From Candidatus Obscuribacterales bacterium (GTDB lineage: Bacteria > Cyanobacteriota > Vampirovibrionia > Obscuribacterales > Obscuribacteraceae), in the NCBI GenBank assembly GCA_021732565.1, contig JAKFUT010000261.1, positions 1 through 49,035 of the forward strand: a DNA stretch of 49,035 nucleotides, given 5' to 3'. Position 1 is the first letter of the stretch; the number at the start of each line of letters is the position of its first letter. The notes beneath the pieces are model-generated. The model made no database searches. It had not been told where the DNA came from and was given only the letters and a program-made list of their open reading frames with translations. Both the position numbers and the translations under genes were made by a program. Shown in pieces: positions 16,064 to 25,288 of this stretch.

Positions 16064-16620
16064 CAGGTAATGGTCCTTACTCGCTTTGCCAGGAAAATGT
16101 CGGGTTTACCCAGCCCGTTAGCGTCCGGAAGAACGCCGATCAGTGCAAATCCGAGTTTCTGATAGAACTGAAACGGATGGCCATTAAGGTTTCGAATTTC
16201 TTGCAAATGATGAAGTGGATCGGGGTAAAGGTCTTGTCCCCAGAGGCTCGTGGACCCGACCGCATCATCGGCTGTCACCCATAGGGTCATGGCGCCATGT
16301 TCCAACACTCTGCTCTGTGCGGCATCAACCAGGGCCCTGCCGATTCCTCTTCGCCGAAAATTCCGGTTAACCACCAGAGGGTGCAATTCCCATGTGTGAC
16401 CGCCATATTGGCGGATTGCACCAACCCATCCGACCACTCGTTGTCGATCTAATGCCACCAGGGAGATTTTGCCCGGGCCAAACGATTCTTGTACTTCTAC
16501 TATGGCCGATTGCAGGTCCGGCCAGGCACGCGGTGCTGTATCGGCAGAAGCAGTCATTAGTAGTTCCGCGGCTTGCTGATGTATCATCTCGTCTTCAATC
16601 TCGAGCTCAGTTATTTTCAT
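16063..16620 (-). CDS. GNAT-family N-acetyltransferase, aminoglycoside-6'-acetyltransferase-like
   Basis: The 185-residue protein has the GNAT acetyl-CoA loop RNFRRRGIGRAL (about 86-97) preceded by WELHPLVV, the core beta strands of the fold. The C-terminal segment NLNGHPFQFYQKLGFALIGV followed by PDANGLGKPDIFLAK is characteristic of a GNAT subgroup commonly annotated as aminoglycoside 6'-N-acetyltransferase; many such chromosomal proteins have other substrates, so resistance is not implied. It is the first gene of a two-gene unit, overlapping the truncated kinase by one base. It is divergent from the selenouridine synthase, only 60 bases away, so the two promoters overlap. Confidence 0.87.
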   Translation of the reverse strand: MKITELEIEDEMIHQQAAELLMTASADTAPRAWPDLQSAIVEVQESFGPGKISLVALDRQRVVGWVGAIRQYGGHTWELHPLVVNRNFRRRGIGRALVDAAQSRVLEHGAMTLWVTADDAVGSTSLWGQDLYPDPLHHLQEIRNLNGHPFQFYQKLGFALIGVLPDANGLGKPDIFLAKRVRTIT

Positions 16621-16680
16621 CCAGCAGTTCCCGGGTTATATTGGCTACCTGAATATCCTTTATACCCGGCGAACTTGCGC

Positions 16681-17739
16681 ATGATATGGCGTGAACTTGC
16701 GCCTGAGGAATTGTACGAACTTCGAGCCCCGTTAATTATCGATGTTCGGTCACCCTCAGAGTTTGCAGCTGAAAAAATACCTGGAGCCTTGAATGTGCCG
16801 CTGCTGTTGGATAACGAGCGGTCCGAAATTGGCTGCATCTACCAGCGCGATGGCGAAATAGTGGCTCGGCGCCACGCGTTGACGTTCATTTCGCACAAGG
16901 TTCCGGCCATCATTGATGAGATGGTGCGGACAAAGCGCAGCGGACAACCACTGGTCGTTTATTGTTGGCGGGGCGGTCTGCGAAGCGAGGCTGTTGCATC
17001 GCTGTTGTCAATAGCAGGTATATCGTGCAGCCGTCTTACAGGAGGGTTTAAAGCCTGGCGCAAGATGGTGATATCAGATCTTGCCGCAGATCGTTTTCCC
17101 TTTGAGCCAATTGTGTTACACGGGATGACGGGTACCGGAAAAACTGAAATTCTAGGAGAACTCAGTCGACTCGGTTGCCAGGTTCTCGACTTGGAGTCGC
17201 TGGCCAATCATCGCGGGTCAACTTTTGGTGGAATGGGGCTTGGACGACAGCCAGGTCAAAAGGATTTCGAGTCTGTCTTGTGGTGCAGTCTTCGCGACTT
17301 TAACGCAACCCCTGTCTTTCTCGAGGCAGAAAGCAGGAAAATCGGACGGTTGTCTCTTCCGGACTGCATCTTGCGACGCATCAGGTCTGGCAGAGCGGTA
17401 CTGGTGCACGGAGATCTTGACAATAGGTCCGCTCGCCTGGCGAAAGACTATATGCATCATCATCCCGGCAATAATGAAGATCTAAGTGAGGGGTTGAAGT
17501 TGCTTGAACAGTTGCGCCAATATATTAGTAAAAAGATCGCTGAAGAAATTTTCGCGATGGCAGTTGCCAGAGATATTGAGGCTGCAATTAAACTGCTACT
17601 CATCGAATACTACGATCCACTTTATCAGCAGTCTATGAAGTGTCGAGGTAGTTTTGATTTGGAAGTGTGCGGCAATGACACCGCGGCTGCTGCTCGGCAA
17701 CTGGCAACAAGATTTCAACAGAAGCCAGTTTCAATGTGA
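16681..17739 (+). CDS. mnmH: tRNA 2-selenouridine/geranyl-2-thiouridine synthase
   Basis: This enzyme (also called SelU or YbbB) converts 2-thiouridine at the wobble position of Lys, Glu and Gln tRNAs to 2-selenouridine through a geranylated intermediate. The N-terminal rhodanese domain shows LIIDVRSPSEF (18-28) and the catalytic loop VVYCWRGGLRS with Cys95; a P-loop GMTGTGKTEI lies at 148-157, followed by the family's LDLESLANHRGSTFGG region. At 352 residues the length is normal. I start at ATG 16681, where homology begins; the frame is open further upstream but overlaps the GNAT promoter region, and no strong ribosome site is visible for either start. No selD is in the window, which the selenium reaction would need. 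Confidence 0.92.
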   Translation: MIWRELAPEELYELRAPLIIDVRSPSEFAAEKIPGALNVPLLLDNERSEIGCIYQRDGEIVARRHALTFISHKVPAIIDEMVRTKRSGQPLVVYCWRGGLRSEAVASLLSIAGISCSRLTGGFKAWRKMVISDLAADRFPFEPIVLHGMTGTGKTEILGELSRLGCQVLDLESLANHRGSTFGGMGLGRQPGQKDFESVLWCSLRDFNATPVFLEAESRKIGRLSLPDCILRRIRSGRAVLVHGDLDNRSARLAKDYMHHHPGNNEDLSEGLKLLEQLRQYISKKIAEEIFAMAVARDIEAAIKLLLIEYYDPLYQQSMKCRGSFDLEVCGNDTAAAARQLATRFQQKPVSM

Positions 17740-18162
17740 TCGTTGTCAGCAATTCAAAAAGAACTTCCCCCCGCGGGTAAGTCGGGAGGAAGGACTTCTT
17801 TGTGGTGGATTAGGTAAGGAGGAAACACGACACGAGACTGGAATACTCCCGCCTTGTGTCTTGTGCGCCTATAATAGCAGCGTTGAATTTGGCTAGCTGT
17901 AAAAAAACTTGAAGGGCTAGCCGACTGATCAGGCAATAGACAACCAGGTAACAATGCTCTAATAGTAAGAGTGCGAAATACAGGCAGTTGCTTAGTCAGC
18001 GCACAAGATCGGGCGTTAAAATTGCAAGGATTGATACGGATAGTATCAATGACTCACGTGTCGGTTTGTCACGCTCATCAGGCTGCAAAGAAGGTTGCAT
18101 CTGATGAAGAAGAACACGGTATTGTCAAAAAAAAGAATTGGACTGTTGGAGCTACAGTAGAG
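17740..18162. other. Intergenic region between mnmH and sepF with inverted repeat
   Basis: About 420 bases with no convincing gene. It contains an inverted repeat GGCTAGC (17891-17897) / GCTAGCC (17916-17922) with an A7-bearing loop of 18 bases, and a TATAAT (17870-17875) without a good -35 partner at normal spacing. I could not fit a known structural RNA (tRNA, SRP RNA or RNase P RNA) to it. Confidence 0.4.
18127..18158 (-). terminator. Weak intrinsic terminator after sepF
   Basis: Just past the sepF stop on the minus strand, ACTGT and ACAGT (plus-strand positions 18154-18158 and 18142-18146) form a short stem, and a run of about eight T on the minus strand (18134-18127) follows after a brief spacer. 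The stem is only five pairs, so the call is tentative. Confidence 0.35.
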
Positions 18163-18690
18163 TTACTGCTGTCGCGTCCAAAATGACCCCGTTCCCTCTT
18201 TTTGCAAATCGGGAAAGAGTGTATCGAGTGATAAGGTGCTTGAATTTGAACGCGATGGTGTTGATAATGCCGGAGCCGCTTTTGCCGGTCCGACAATTCT
18301 GATGTTTGCCGGGCAGAACAGAAAAACCTGCTCAGTCATTTTGTGAAAGTCACCATCTAATGCTGCTGATGCACCGGCAACAAAATCAATCAGTCTATTG
18401 GCATCAGACTTCGGCAGTTTGTCAAGCGAAATAGTGGTGGCATTTCGCGACCGAAGGGCTTCAACTATCTCCAATGCTTCGTCGAAAGATACCGGTTTAA
18501 ACATATTGATTCTGGTGCCCAATCTTCCACCATCTTGAACTGCACTCGGCACATTGTGCTGGTTGCGTTCAGCAATAGGCGGGAAGAGTTCCACCTCTTT
18601 CTTTGCCGGACGGCTTGCAGGAGCAGATTGCTTCTCCTTAGCCGGTTCATTTATTTCTTGCGACATAACTTCCCTGCGCTTTCCGAACAC
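18163..18690 (-). CDS. sepF: Cell division protein SepF
   Basis: The conserved DUF552/SepF core occupies about residues 60-135 (FDEALEIVEALRSRNATTIS, LPKSDANRLIDFVAGASAAL, VFLFCPANIRI). SepF bundles and anchors FtsZ filaments at the septum. The N-terminal 60 residues are Pro/Lys/Glu rich linker, and a Ser-rich tail follows the core. The longest frame starts at GTG 18690 with a very strong GAGGAGAGG site five bases upstream; an ATG at 18666 is a second choice with AGGGAA before it. The typical N-terminal amphipathic membrane helix is not obvious. It lies downstream of the smc-scpAB-ispD block on the same strand after a 469-base gap, so it probably has its own promoter. Confidence 0.88.
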   Translation of the reverse strand: MFGKRREVMSQEINEPAKEKQSAPASRPAKKEVELFPPIAERNQHNVPSAVQDGGRLGTRINMFKPVSFDEALEIVEALRSRNATTISLDKLPKSDANRLIDFVAGASAALDGDFHKMTEQVFLFCPANIRIVGPAKAAPALSTPSRSNSSTLSLDTLFPDLQKEGTGSFWTRQQ

Positions 18691-19159
18691 GAAGACCTCT
18701 CCTCATTCTATGCTTTTGCGATCAATTAGCAAGAGCCAGTTACCTAGAATACGAAAGTGATATCAGCAAATATAGCATAGATTTCTGTTAGGCCCTCAAG
18801 AGAATGGTTCTATATGCGGTGCAGAAATCTCTACAACTGTGCACCCTTGGCGGTGCCATTGCTATTTTATTAAGCGGAATACTTAAAACCTGACCAGTCG
18901 TGCCATTGGTGGCAATTGCAAGCCCGTAACACGAACCTTTGTCGGGCTTCCGCTTGTGTGCCGGTGCTGTCTGGCGTCAGCCGGGGAGGCAGATAAAACT
19001 TTGACTGCCGGTTTGACAAACCGGGGCTCGGTTCGCTGATTGATCCCGCCGTTATTCGGCATGCCAACATTGATCAAACTGCTGGCCAGGTCTGGATGTT
19101 TGCTGTGCTCGCTTACGACATCGTGTGCGGCTATCGCCTCGTACTGCTTGCGCTCGTGC
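18691..19159. other. Intergenic region between ispD and sepF with an open, start-less frame
   Basis: On the minus strand an open frame continues from just after the ispD stop (about 19156) to a stop at 18883. Its translation is protein-like (HERKQYEAIAAHDVVSEH near the start; PRFVKPAVKVLS later) but has no ATG or GTG with a ribosome site; the only usable start is a TTG at 19077, giving 64 codons. It may be a gene remnant. The rest of the stretch should contain the sepF promoter. Confidence 0.35.
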
Positions 19160-19909
19160 TCATGAGGTTAGTAGTCGTGGTGCTAATGCTTCACATAGCA
19201 CCAAATCTAGTGGCTGAGTAACTTTCAAATTGTAAGGCGAACCAGGAACGATCGCTACCATATGTCCGTCTCGCTCAAGCATGGAGGCATCATCCGTCAC
19301 AGACCAGTTTTCTACCAGTGCCTTCTCGTGGGCGTGGCACAAATCCGACAGTCGACCAGCTTGCGGCGTCTGCACGCTATATAGTTCCGCGCGATCCACT
19401 GTCTCAATAATTATGTGTTCTCTTACGCGTTTCAGGGTGTCGGTCACTGGTAACCCGGGAGTACATGCGCCGTTTGCGATCACCGATTCGATTACTTGTG
19501 TAATCAACTGTTCGCCGATGAACGGTCTTGCGCCATCGTGAATAAGCACAAACTCGGGGGCATTTACCAATGTTGCCAGATATCGCAGACCGTTATAGAC
19601 CGATTGCTGCCTGGTGCTGCCGCCGGCAGTGACTGCCAACTGTCTGCATCGAGAAAGTTCACTATGAAAGTTCTCGAAGTCTTTTCGGACCAGAGAAATG
19701 CTTGCTTCCGGTGCTACCACCACTACACTGTCAATTGCCGGATGCGTGGCCAGCTTCACCAGAGACCACACATACATTGGTCGGCCCATGAGGTTGAGAA
19801 ACTGTTTGGCGTTCGTCGCCGTTTGGCTCGAGAATCTACTGCCGGCACCGGCCGCTGCAAGAATGGCACCAATGCGAATTGTAGTTTCCGCCGTATTTAC
19901 TTCGGTCAC
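19160..19909 (-). CDS. ispD: 2-C-methyl-D-erythritol 4-phosphate cytidylyltransferase
   Basis: IspD joins CTP and MEP to make CDP-ME in the non-mevalonate isoprenoid pathway. Visible motifs: the nucleotide-binding ILAAAGAGSRF (about 16-26), with the catalytic Lys shortly after in NAKQF; GGSTRQQSVYNGL (about 98-110); LIHDGARPF; LYSVQTPQ; and VTDDASMLE. The 249 residues are normal with a slightly long N-terminus. The start is GTG 19909, which overlaps the scpB stop by four bases (GTGA), so translation is coupled to scpB. It ends a four-gene minus-strand run led by smc. Confidence 0.95.
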   Translation of the reverse strand: MTEVNTAETTIRIGAILAAAGAGSRFSSQTATNAKQFLNLMGRPMYVWSLVKLATHPAIDSVVVVAPEASISLVRKDFENFHSELSRCRQLAVTAGGSTRQQSVYNGLRYLATLVNAPEFVLIHDGARPFIGEQLITQVIESVIANGACTPGLPVTDTLKRVREHIIIETVDRAELYSVQTPQAGRLSDLCHAHEKALVENWSVTDDASMLERDGHMVAIVPGSPYNLKVTQPLDLVLCEALAPRLLTS

Positions 19910-20682
19910 AAATTCGGTGATGAACTGCCCGTTGGTAATTCAAGCGGCTGCGCCTCTAAGGCTACTTCCGCCGGGGGCGATGTTTCTACCAATCGCGAAA
20001 AAGTTTCGCCGATAGACAGGGTTTCTCCGGAATTGCCGGCGGTGCTGCTCAAAATTGCAGACGCCAAATCGAGGGGGGCTGTGTCCGCCACTGCAGATCC
20101 GGAAAGCACGGAGAGCTGAACTGCGTCCGGGCTGGCATCGAAGCTGCCGTCTAGCCCTGAGTCTACGGGCAGATCTTCCTTGTCTTTCTTTTTCATTTCT
20201 TTGCGCAGATATTGTCTCAACGACTTGCCGTCTTTCGTCAGCCTGAAGTACTCCTGAAACTTTTTAGTTGTGCTCAACATCGGTGAGCGTACCTTTTCGT
20301 CATCTCTTTTGTTAACCAAACCGCGATGAACCAGATCTTTAATATGCTCGTAGGCCCCGGCGCCGCGAATTCGAATTATTTCAGACTGATTAATCGGTTG
20401 TTTAATGGTGATTGCCGAAAGAGTGCGAAGTACTGCCGCGGTCATTTCCAGCGGCATGAATTCTTCCATTATGTTGGCATACTCATCTTTTACGCGCAAC
20501 ACATAACCGTCTTCATCTGCAATTTCCAGACCGCCGTTGCGCTCTTCATAATCATGAATCAGTTCAAGCACACTTTGTCGGACCAGTTGTACATCGTCGC
20601 CAACAAGCTTTGCTATAACTTGTGCTCGAATAGGTTTATCGGTAAGAAACAAAATAGATTCGATTTTACCCTTTAAAGACAT
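19906..20682 (-). CDS. scpB: Segregation and condensation protein B
   Basis: ScpB is the winged-helix dimer (kite protein) of the Smc-ScpAB condensin complex. The family start SLKGKIESILFLTDKPI, the central TLSAITIKQPINQSEIIRIRGAG and the following LVHRGLVNKRDD are the signature wing regions. At 258 residues it is longer than typical because of a disordered Asp/Ser/Ala-rich tail from about 185 on. The ATG is three bases after the scpA stop, and its ribosome site AAGAGAGG lies inside the end of scpA. It overlaps ispD by four bases. Confidence 0.94.
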   Translation of the reverse strand: MSLKGKIESILFLTDKPIRAQVIAKLVGDDVQLVRQSVLELIHDYEERNGGLEIADEDGYVLRVKDEYANIMEEFMPLEMTAAVLRTLSAITIKQPINQSEIIRIRGAGAYEHIKDLVHRGLVNKRDDEKVRSPMLSTTKKFQEYFRLTKDGKSLRQYLRKEMKKKDKEDLPVDSGLDGSFDASPDAVQLSVLSGSAVADTAPLDLASAILSSTAGNSGETLSIGETFSRLVETSPPAEVALEAQPLELPTGSSSPNL

Positions 20683-20685
20683 GGC

Positions 20686-21777
20686 TTAGCCTCTCTTTGC
20701 AGATGTTTCGGAATGTTCGTTACCAGAAGAAAATTTGGCGATCTCTGTCTCAGCATGGTCCGTAAGCGGCGGAGGAATCGCTTGCCTGGAGGCCGTCGTC
20801 TGCAGCAAAGACAGTAAATTTGGCGCGTTAGGAGCCGGCGCCGCAGGAACCTGAGAAGGTATGCCTTTTGCAATGTACAGCGGCCCGTAAAAAACTTCTT
20901 GCTCGAGAGTGAGTTTGCCCGAATTTGACAAAAAGAGCACCGCGAGAAAGGCGTCTACCCAGTCGCCTTTGCCACCGAGCATGCGGATAATGTCCATTAA
21001 TGTAAGGCGCATTACCTCTTCCATACGCTTTGCCAGTAGTTTCTCCACTCTTGCAATTACGTCTTCTATGTCCTCGTCATGCGCGAGGTCCAAGATGTCA
21101 TCCATGTCACGCATTTCGTGATAGTCATTGAGATCGATGACATGCTTCTCTTCGCGCGGATGTTTTTGGCGTTCTAACCTTTGCTTCTCCATGCGTTCAG
21201 CTTCGCGAAGTGATTCGATTAGCTGTTCCAGAGTTACGCGCCGATGACGCGACTGCCTTTGTCTGGCCTGCCGCACAATCGCTTTTTGGAGATCCGCCAG
21301 TGTAATCTGGCGCCCGACCGCCTGATCGTTTGAGTCGTAAATTACCGGGCCGCCATCATCGTCGAATTCGAGGAAATCGTCACCGCTGGGGAGATCAAGG
21401 TCCTCTAGTTTAGTGATGAGTAGAGCTTCTGCTTTCATGCGCAGAAGAACCGATGCATGAAAGATAATCTTTCCGCTTTGCCTCAGGTTCTCTCGGGGAG
21501 CGGCAGCAATTGCCTTGAGGAATCGGTCTGTGACATCTATTATGTCTATATTCTTGGGATCAATGTCGCCCTTTGCAGCCATATTGACCAGAATCTCAAT
21601 ACCGCCCGAGTTCTGATCTAGCACTAATCCATGCATCAATCCTTCGGCCGGTGTCTTTTGTGGTCGCGGCGCAGGCGGTGGTGTCGCACGAAAAGTGCTG
21701 AACAGTGGCCCGGGGAAGTTCTGAACAGAATTGGTTTGCCCGCTGGCGCTGGTACTTTTCGGCGGCGAATCAGGCAT
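20686..21777 (-). CDS. scpA: Segregation and condensation protein A
   Basis: ScpA is the kleisin that bridges the Smc heads. The family core begins at about residue 48 (MHGLVLDQNSGGIEILVNMA, then GDIDPKNIDIIDVTDRFL) and continues with FHASVLLRMKAEALL. A long acidic and basic middle (RMEKQRLERQKHPREEKHVI and following) leads to the C-terminal winged helix (FLAVLFLSNSGKLTLEQEVFYGPLYI). The first 45 residues are Pro/Ser/Thr-rich and the last 60 are Pro/Ala-rich, both unusual additions that make it 363 residues, compared with about 250 for most ScpA. Its ATG lies within the last codons of smc (8-base overlap), coupling their translation. Confidence 0.93.
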   Translation of the reverse strand: MPDSPPKSTSASGQTNSVQNFPGPLFSTFRATPPPAPRPQKTPAEGLMHGLVLDQNSGGIEILVNMAAKGDIDPKNIDIIDVTDRFLKAIAAAPRENLRQSGKIIFHASVLLRMKAEALLITKLEDLDLPSGDDFLEFDDDGGPVIYDSNDQAVGRQITLADLQKAIVRQARQRQSRHRRVTLEQLIESLREAERMEKQRLERQKHPREEKHVIDLNDYHEMRDMDDILDLAHDEDIEDVIARVEKLLAKRMEEVMRLTLMDIIRMLGGKGDWVDAFLAVLFLSNSGKLTLEQEVFYGPLYIAKGIPSQVPAAPAPNAPNLLSLLQTTASRQAIPPPLTDHAETEIAKFSSGNEHSETSAKRG

Positions 21778-24700
21778 GCGCTGCTTCTACCTCCGGAATT
21801 TTGATCTCGGATATTCCGACAACCTTAGAGAAGCCGTCTGCCCGTAGCGATACCCCGATGGCATGATCAGCGTTCTCAATCATGGGGCGCCGCAAACTTA
21901 CCACGACAAATTGTGCCTGTTCCGATTGTGACTTGACCATGCGAGCCAATCGTTCGGCGTTGGCACCGTCTAGCATCATATCGACTTCGTCGAAGGCATA
22001 GAATGGAGCTGGCGCAAATCGCTGAAAAGCGAACACAAATGAAAGCGCCGTCAATGATTTCTCTCCGCCTGAAAGGGCTTCGATTCGTTGCATCTTTTTA
22101 TCGCGAGGCTGTGCTCGAATAACCAACCCGCCCGCGAAAGGATCTTCCGGGTTTTCCAACTCGAGCTTGCCGTGACCGTGAGATAGTTCAGCGAAGATAT
22201 CCTGGAAATTGTAGTTAATTGCCGTGAATGCTTCCATGAAAGTGTTCCTTTTCAGTTCCGCGTATCCGGCAATGCGTTGCTGAATCTCTTCCTTCTCTTT
22301 GTTGAGAGTCTCAAGAAATTCCGTTAGCTCTTCCTGACGAATACGGGTCTGATTGTATTCTTCCAGGGCTTTCATATTCACCGGTTCCAGAGCTCGCATC
22401 TTTCGCTCAAGACGTTCGATTTGATTCTTTAACTGCTCAACGTTTGCTGCCGACGGGGGCTTCATATCCGGTTGCTCGGACAGCATGTGTTCTAACTCGG
22501 CACGGGCAGCAGCCAGCAGTATTTCCAATTCTTGCAAGACCAGTAACTTCTTCTGTCTTTCCTGGTCAAGATGATTTAGCTGCTCTGTAAGTCGTGTGCG
22601 CTGAATTTCTGACTTTGTAATTTCACCGACAATTTTGTCTTTCTCTTCGTGCAATTTGAGTAGTTCGTTAGAGATCTCGGAGCTGCGTCGTTCGAGTTCT
22701 CTTACGTCAATCATCAATAGACGAATAGCTTCCTGGTGTACTGGCAATTGTGTATTAACTTCATCGAGTCCGATCTGAACACCGTCGAGCTGCGTAGTTA
22801 CATTCTGCTTATTGTTCAGTTCCACACGTTCTTCAGTTTGCATGCGGTCGATCTGTCGCTCAATATGTTTGGCATCGCGCTGAATAGATTCGACTTCGGA
22901 TTTGAGGTCTTCCGCTTCGCCAATCAGTCTGTCCATTTGCGAACGCTTGCCGCCGGCCGTCACGTCTTGTAACTGCTCTTGCAAGCGAGTAATGTGTCCA
23001 TCGAGTTCTTTCGCTCGACGCTCGAGATCGGCAAGTTCAATATCAATCTGCTCTATTTCATCGCCCATCATTCTCAGTCGAGGCTTTAATTCCTCGACCA
23101 ACTTCTCTACGGTTTGCAGATCTCGTTGTTTATTTTCCAGATCTGTTTTTCGTTGAGCGCGAGATGCAGTTGCTTCATTTAGCTTGCTGCGCTCAGCATT
23201 TAGTGAGGTAGACAACTCTTTAAGGGAATCATTGAGGAAGCGCAAATCTTGCGTTATCTGAGTCGCCCTTTGTTTAACCTGCCCAATATCGTTGCCCTCG
23301 GTCTGCCGAAAGCGCATACGATTACCGCTGCTACCGCCACCGGTCATGGTGCCGTACTTTTCGAAGACGTCACCTTCCAGGGTGACCATTCGTGCCTGGG
23401 TAATCAGGCGGCGAGCATTTTCAATGGTGTCTACCACCACGGTCTGACCGCAAGCGTACTGAAACGCTTTGGTGTATGAAGGGCTGAAATCAACCAGTGC
23501 GTATGCAAAATCGATCACACCGGGGCGATTGGGAAGAAGACCGGGAGGCTGCACTGAAATTTTGTTGAGGGGAACAAAAGTAGCTCGCCCGCTCTTAGAT
23601 TCACGAAGCATGCGAATGCACGCCTCGGCAACCGAGTCGTCGTCAACAACCACATGCCCGAGTCTTGAACCGATGGACATTTCCAGAGCCAATTCGAAGC
23701 GCTGATCAACCCGGCCAAGTTGACCAATGGTTCCGTGAACGCCTTTCATCCCTGCTGCTAATAAGACCTCTACAGCGCGCCCGTAGCCGCTTTCGCCTGA
23801 CACCTCGCGGCGGGTTTCCATCTCCACCACTCTGCGATTAATCTGCTCCAGGTCTTTACGCTTCTGTTCGATTTCTTGCTCAGTAGATTCGGCTTCGCTT
23901 TCCATCTGGCGAATAGAGCGCTGGATTCCTAGAACAAGGGCCTCATCGTCAGTACTCTTTTTGTCTACCGCTTGAATAACACTCTTTAGCTGCGAAGATT
24001 TTCCGATAGATTCCGTGGCTGCATTGCGCGCTTGTTCGAGATCGCGATTTAACGTTACTCGCCGCGACTTCAGTTCAGTTTGCCGCACTTCGAATTTATG
24101 GCGCTGGTTGCGTAGCGATTGCAACTCTTCATGCAGAGACAGCCCCTTGCTAGAGGAGCGATCTCGTTCTTGCCTGAGCACTTCGATCTCCGCCATAACA
24201 GCGCTATGCGATCCCTGCTTCTCTACCAGCGCCAGTTGGATGGCTTTGAGATCCGCCTCATTTTGCTTGCGATCTTTTTGCAGTTCATTGAGATGTTTAT
24301 CAATGGTCTTAATTTGGGAAATCAGGCTTTTGTGGAGCTTGCTTTTCTCGGCTAAGGCACCGCTCAGGTTCGAAAGCTTGCTCTCTTCTCTAAACAAGTC
24401 ACCTCTCTTGTTCTCTAGCTCTTGCCGCAGTAGCAGTTGTTCGTGCCCGCCCTTTTCTTTAATGTCTTCTTCCAAGCGACCAAGTTCAGCGCGACAAGCG
24501 AGCAAGTTGAGTTCGGCCTCTTCTCTCAAGGCTATCAGCTTCTCTTCGCGGGCAGAAAGTTCGCCTATCTCTCGATTTGCAGCTTCTGTTTTGCTTTCGA
24601 GATCTTTCACTCGAACGTAGATTAACTCGCGTTCGAGCTTTTCCTTGTGATTTTTGAGATCGAGATACTTTAAAGCTTGATCGCGATCAGTTTGAAGGAT

Positions 24701-25288
24701 CTCCAGCCGTGCAGCAATCTCTGTCAGGACAATTCGTTGGCGATCGATTTTGTCAGCGACGGAGAACAGTTCCTTATCAGCCTGTTCAATACGGCGATCG
24801 AACTCAGCAACACCGGCCAGTTCATCTATAATCTTTCGGCGCTCAGACGCACTCATGGTGACAATGCCGGTGACATCACCCTGCATAATTACGTTGTAGC
24901 CGGTCGGGCTAACGTTGTATTTGCCTAGTTCTTCATGAACATCGGTAAGGGTGGAAACCTTTCCATTCAGAATGTATGTACTTGTCCATCCGCTTTCTTT
25001 CACCCTGAGGCGCCGGGTCACTTCAACTTCGGCACCGGCATCATTGGTGAACCGAACTGTTACGCGAGCTTCATTGCGCCCGCTCAAGTTGTTGAGAAGA
25101 TCCGGAAGCCGTTCCGCTCTCATGGTTCTGGTGCTCGACAAACCGAGGGCGAACAACAGGCTGTCGATGATATTTGATTTTCCCGAACCATTTGGTCCGG
25201 ATATGGTGGTGAACCCGTCAAGCAGCGGAACAGTCGTCAGCTTGCCAAAAGACTTAAAATTGTCAAGCTCAATCTCTCTGATTCGCAT
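21770..25288 (-). CDS. smc: Chromosome segregation protein Smc
   Basis: The 1172-residue protein has the complete Smc layout: N-terminal head with Walker A GPNGSGKSN (31-39), a long coiled coil, a hinge at roughly 500-660 (GVHGTIGQLGRVDQRFELAL and later KYGTMTGGG), a second coiled coil, and the C-terminal head with signature LSGGEKSLTALSF (about 1072-1084) and Walker B FYAFDEVD (about 1096-1103) followed by MMLDGAN. It forms the ATP-driven ring that condenses and separates chromosomes. The ATG has GGAG six bases upstream. It leads the smc-scpA-scpB-ispD run. Confidence 0.97.
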   Translation of the reverse strand: MRIREIELDNFKSFGKLTTVPLLDGFTTISGPNGSGKSNIIDSLLFALGLSSTRTMRAERLPDLLNNLSGRNEARVTVRFTNDAGAEVEVTRRLRVKESGWTSTYILNGKVSTLTDVHEELGKYNVSPTGYNVIMQGDVTGIVTMSASERRKIIDELAGVAEFDRRIEQADKELFSVADKIDRQRIVLTEIAARLEILQTDRDQALKYLDLKNHKEKLERELIYVRVKDLESKTEAANREIGELSAREEKLIALREEAELNLLACRAELGRLEEDIKEKGGHEQLLLRQELENKRGDLFREESKLSNLSGALAEKSKLHKSLISQIKTIDKHLNELQKDRKQNEADLKAIQLALVEKQGSHSAVMAEIEVLRQERDRSSSKGLSLHEELQSLRNQRHKFEVRQTELKSRRVTLNRDLEQARNAATESIGKSSQLKSVIQAVDKKSTDDEALVLGIQRSIRQMESEAESTEQEIEQKRKDLEQINRRVVEMETRREVSGESGYGRAVEVLLAAGMKGVHGTIGQLGRVDQRFELALEMSIGSRLGHVVVDDDSVAEACIRMLRESKSGRATFVPLNKISVQPPGLLPNRPGVIDFAYALVDFSPSYTKAFQYACGQTVVVDTIENARRLITQARMVTLEGDVFEKYGTMTGGGSSGNRMRFRQTEGNDIGQVKQRATQITQDLRFLNDSLKELSTSLNAERSKLNEATASRAQRKTDLENKQRDLQTVEKLVEELKPRLRMMGDEIEQIDIELADLERRAKELDGHITRLQEQLQDVTAGGKRSQMDRLIGEAEDLKSEVESIQRDAKHIERQIDRMQTEERVELNNKQNVTTQLDGVQIGLDEVNTQLPVHQEAIRLLMIDVRELERRSSEISNELLKLHEEKDKIVGEITKSEIQRTRLTEQLNHLDQERQKKLLVLQELEILLAAARAELEHMLSEQPDMKPPSAANVEQLKNQIERLERKMRALEPVNMKALEEYNQTRIRQEELTEFLETLNKEKEEIQQRIAGYAELKRNTFMEAFTAINYNFQDIFAELSHGHGKLELENPEDPFAGGLVIRAQPRDKKMQRIEALSGGEKSLTALSFVFAFQRFAPAPFYAFDEVDMMLDGANAERLARMVKSQSEQAQFVVVSLRRPMIENADHAIGVSLRADGFSKVVGISEIKIPEVEAAHA

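Noticed and set aside
17740-18162. Structural RNA gene (RNase P, SRP or tmRNA) in the mnmH-sepF gap
   Set aside because: GAGGAAAC and other fragments look suggestive, but no consistent core or pairing could be built.
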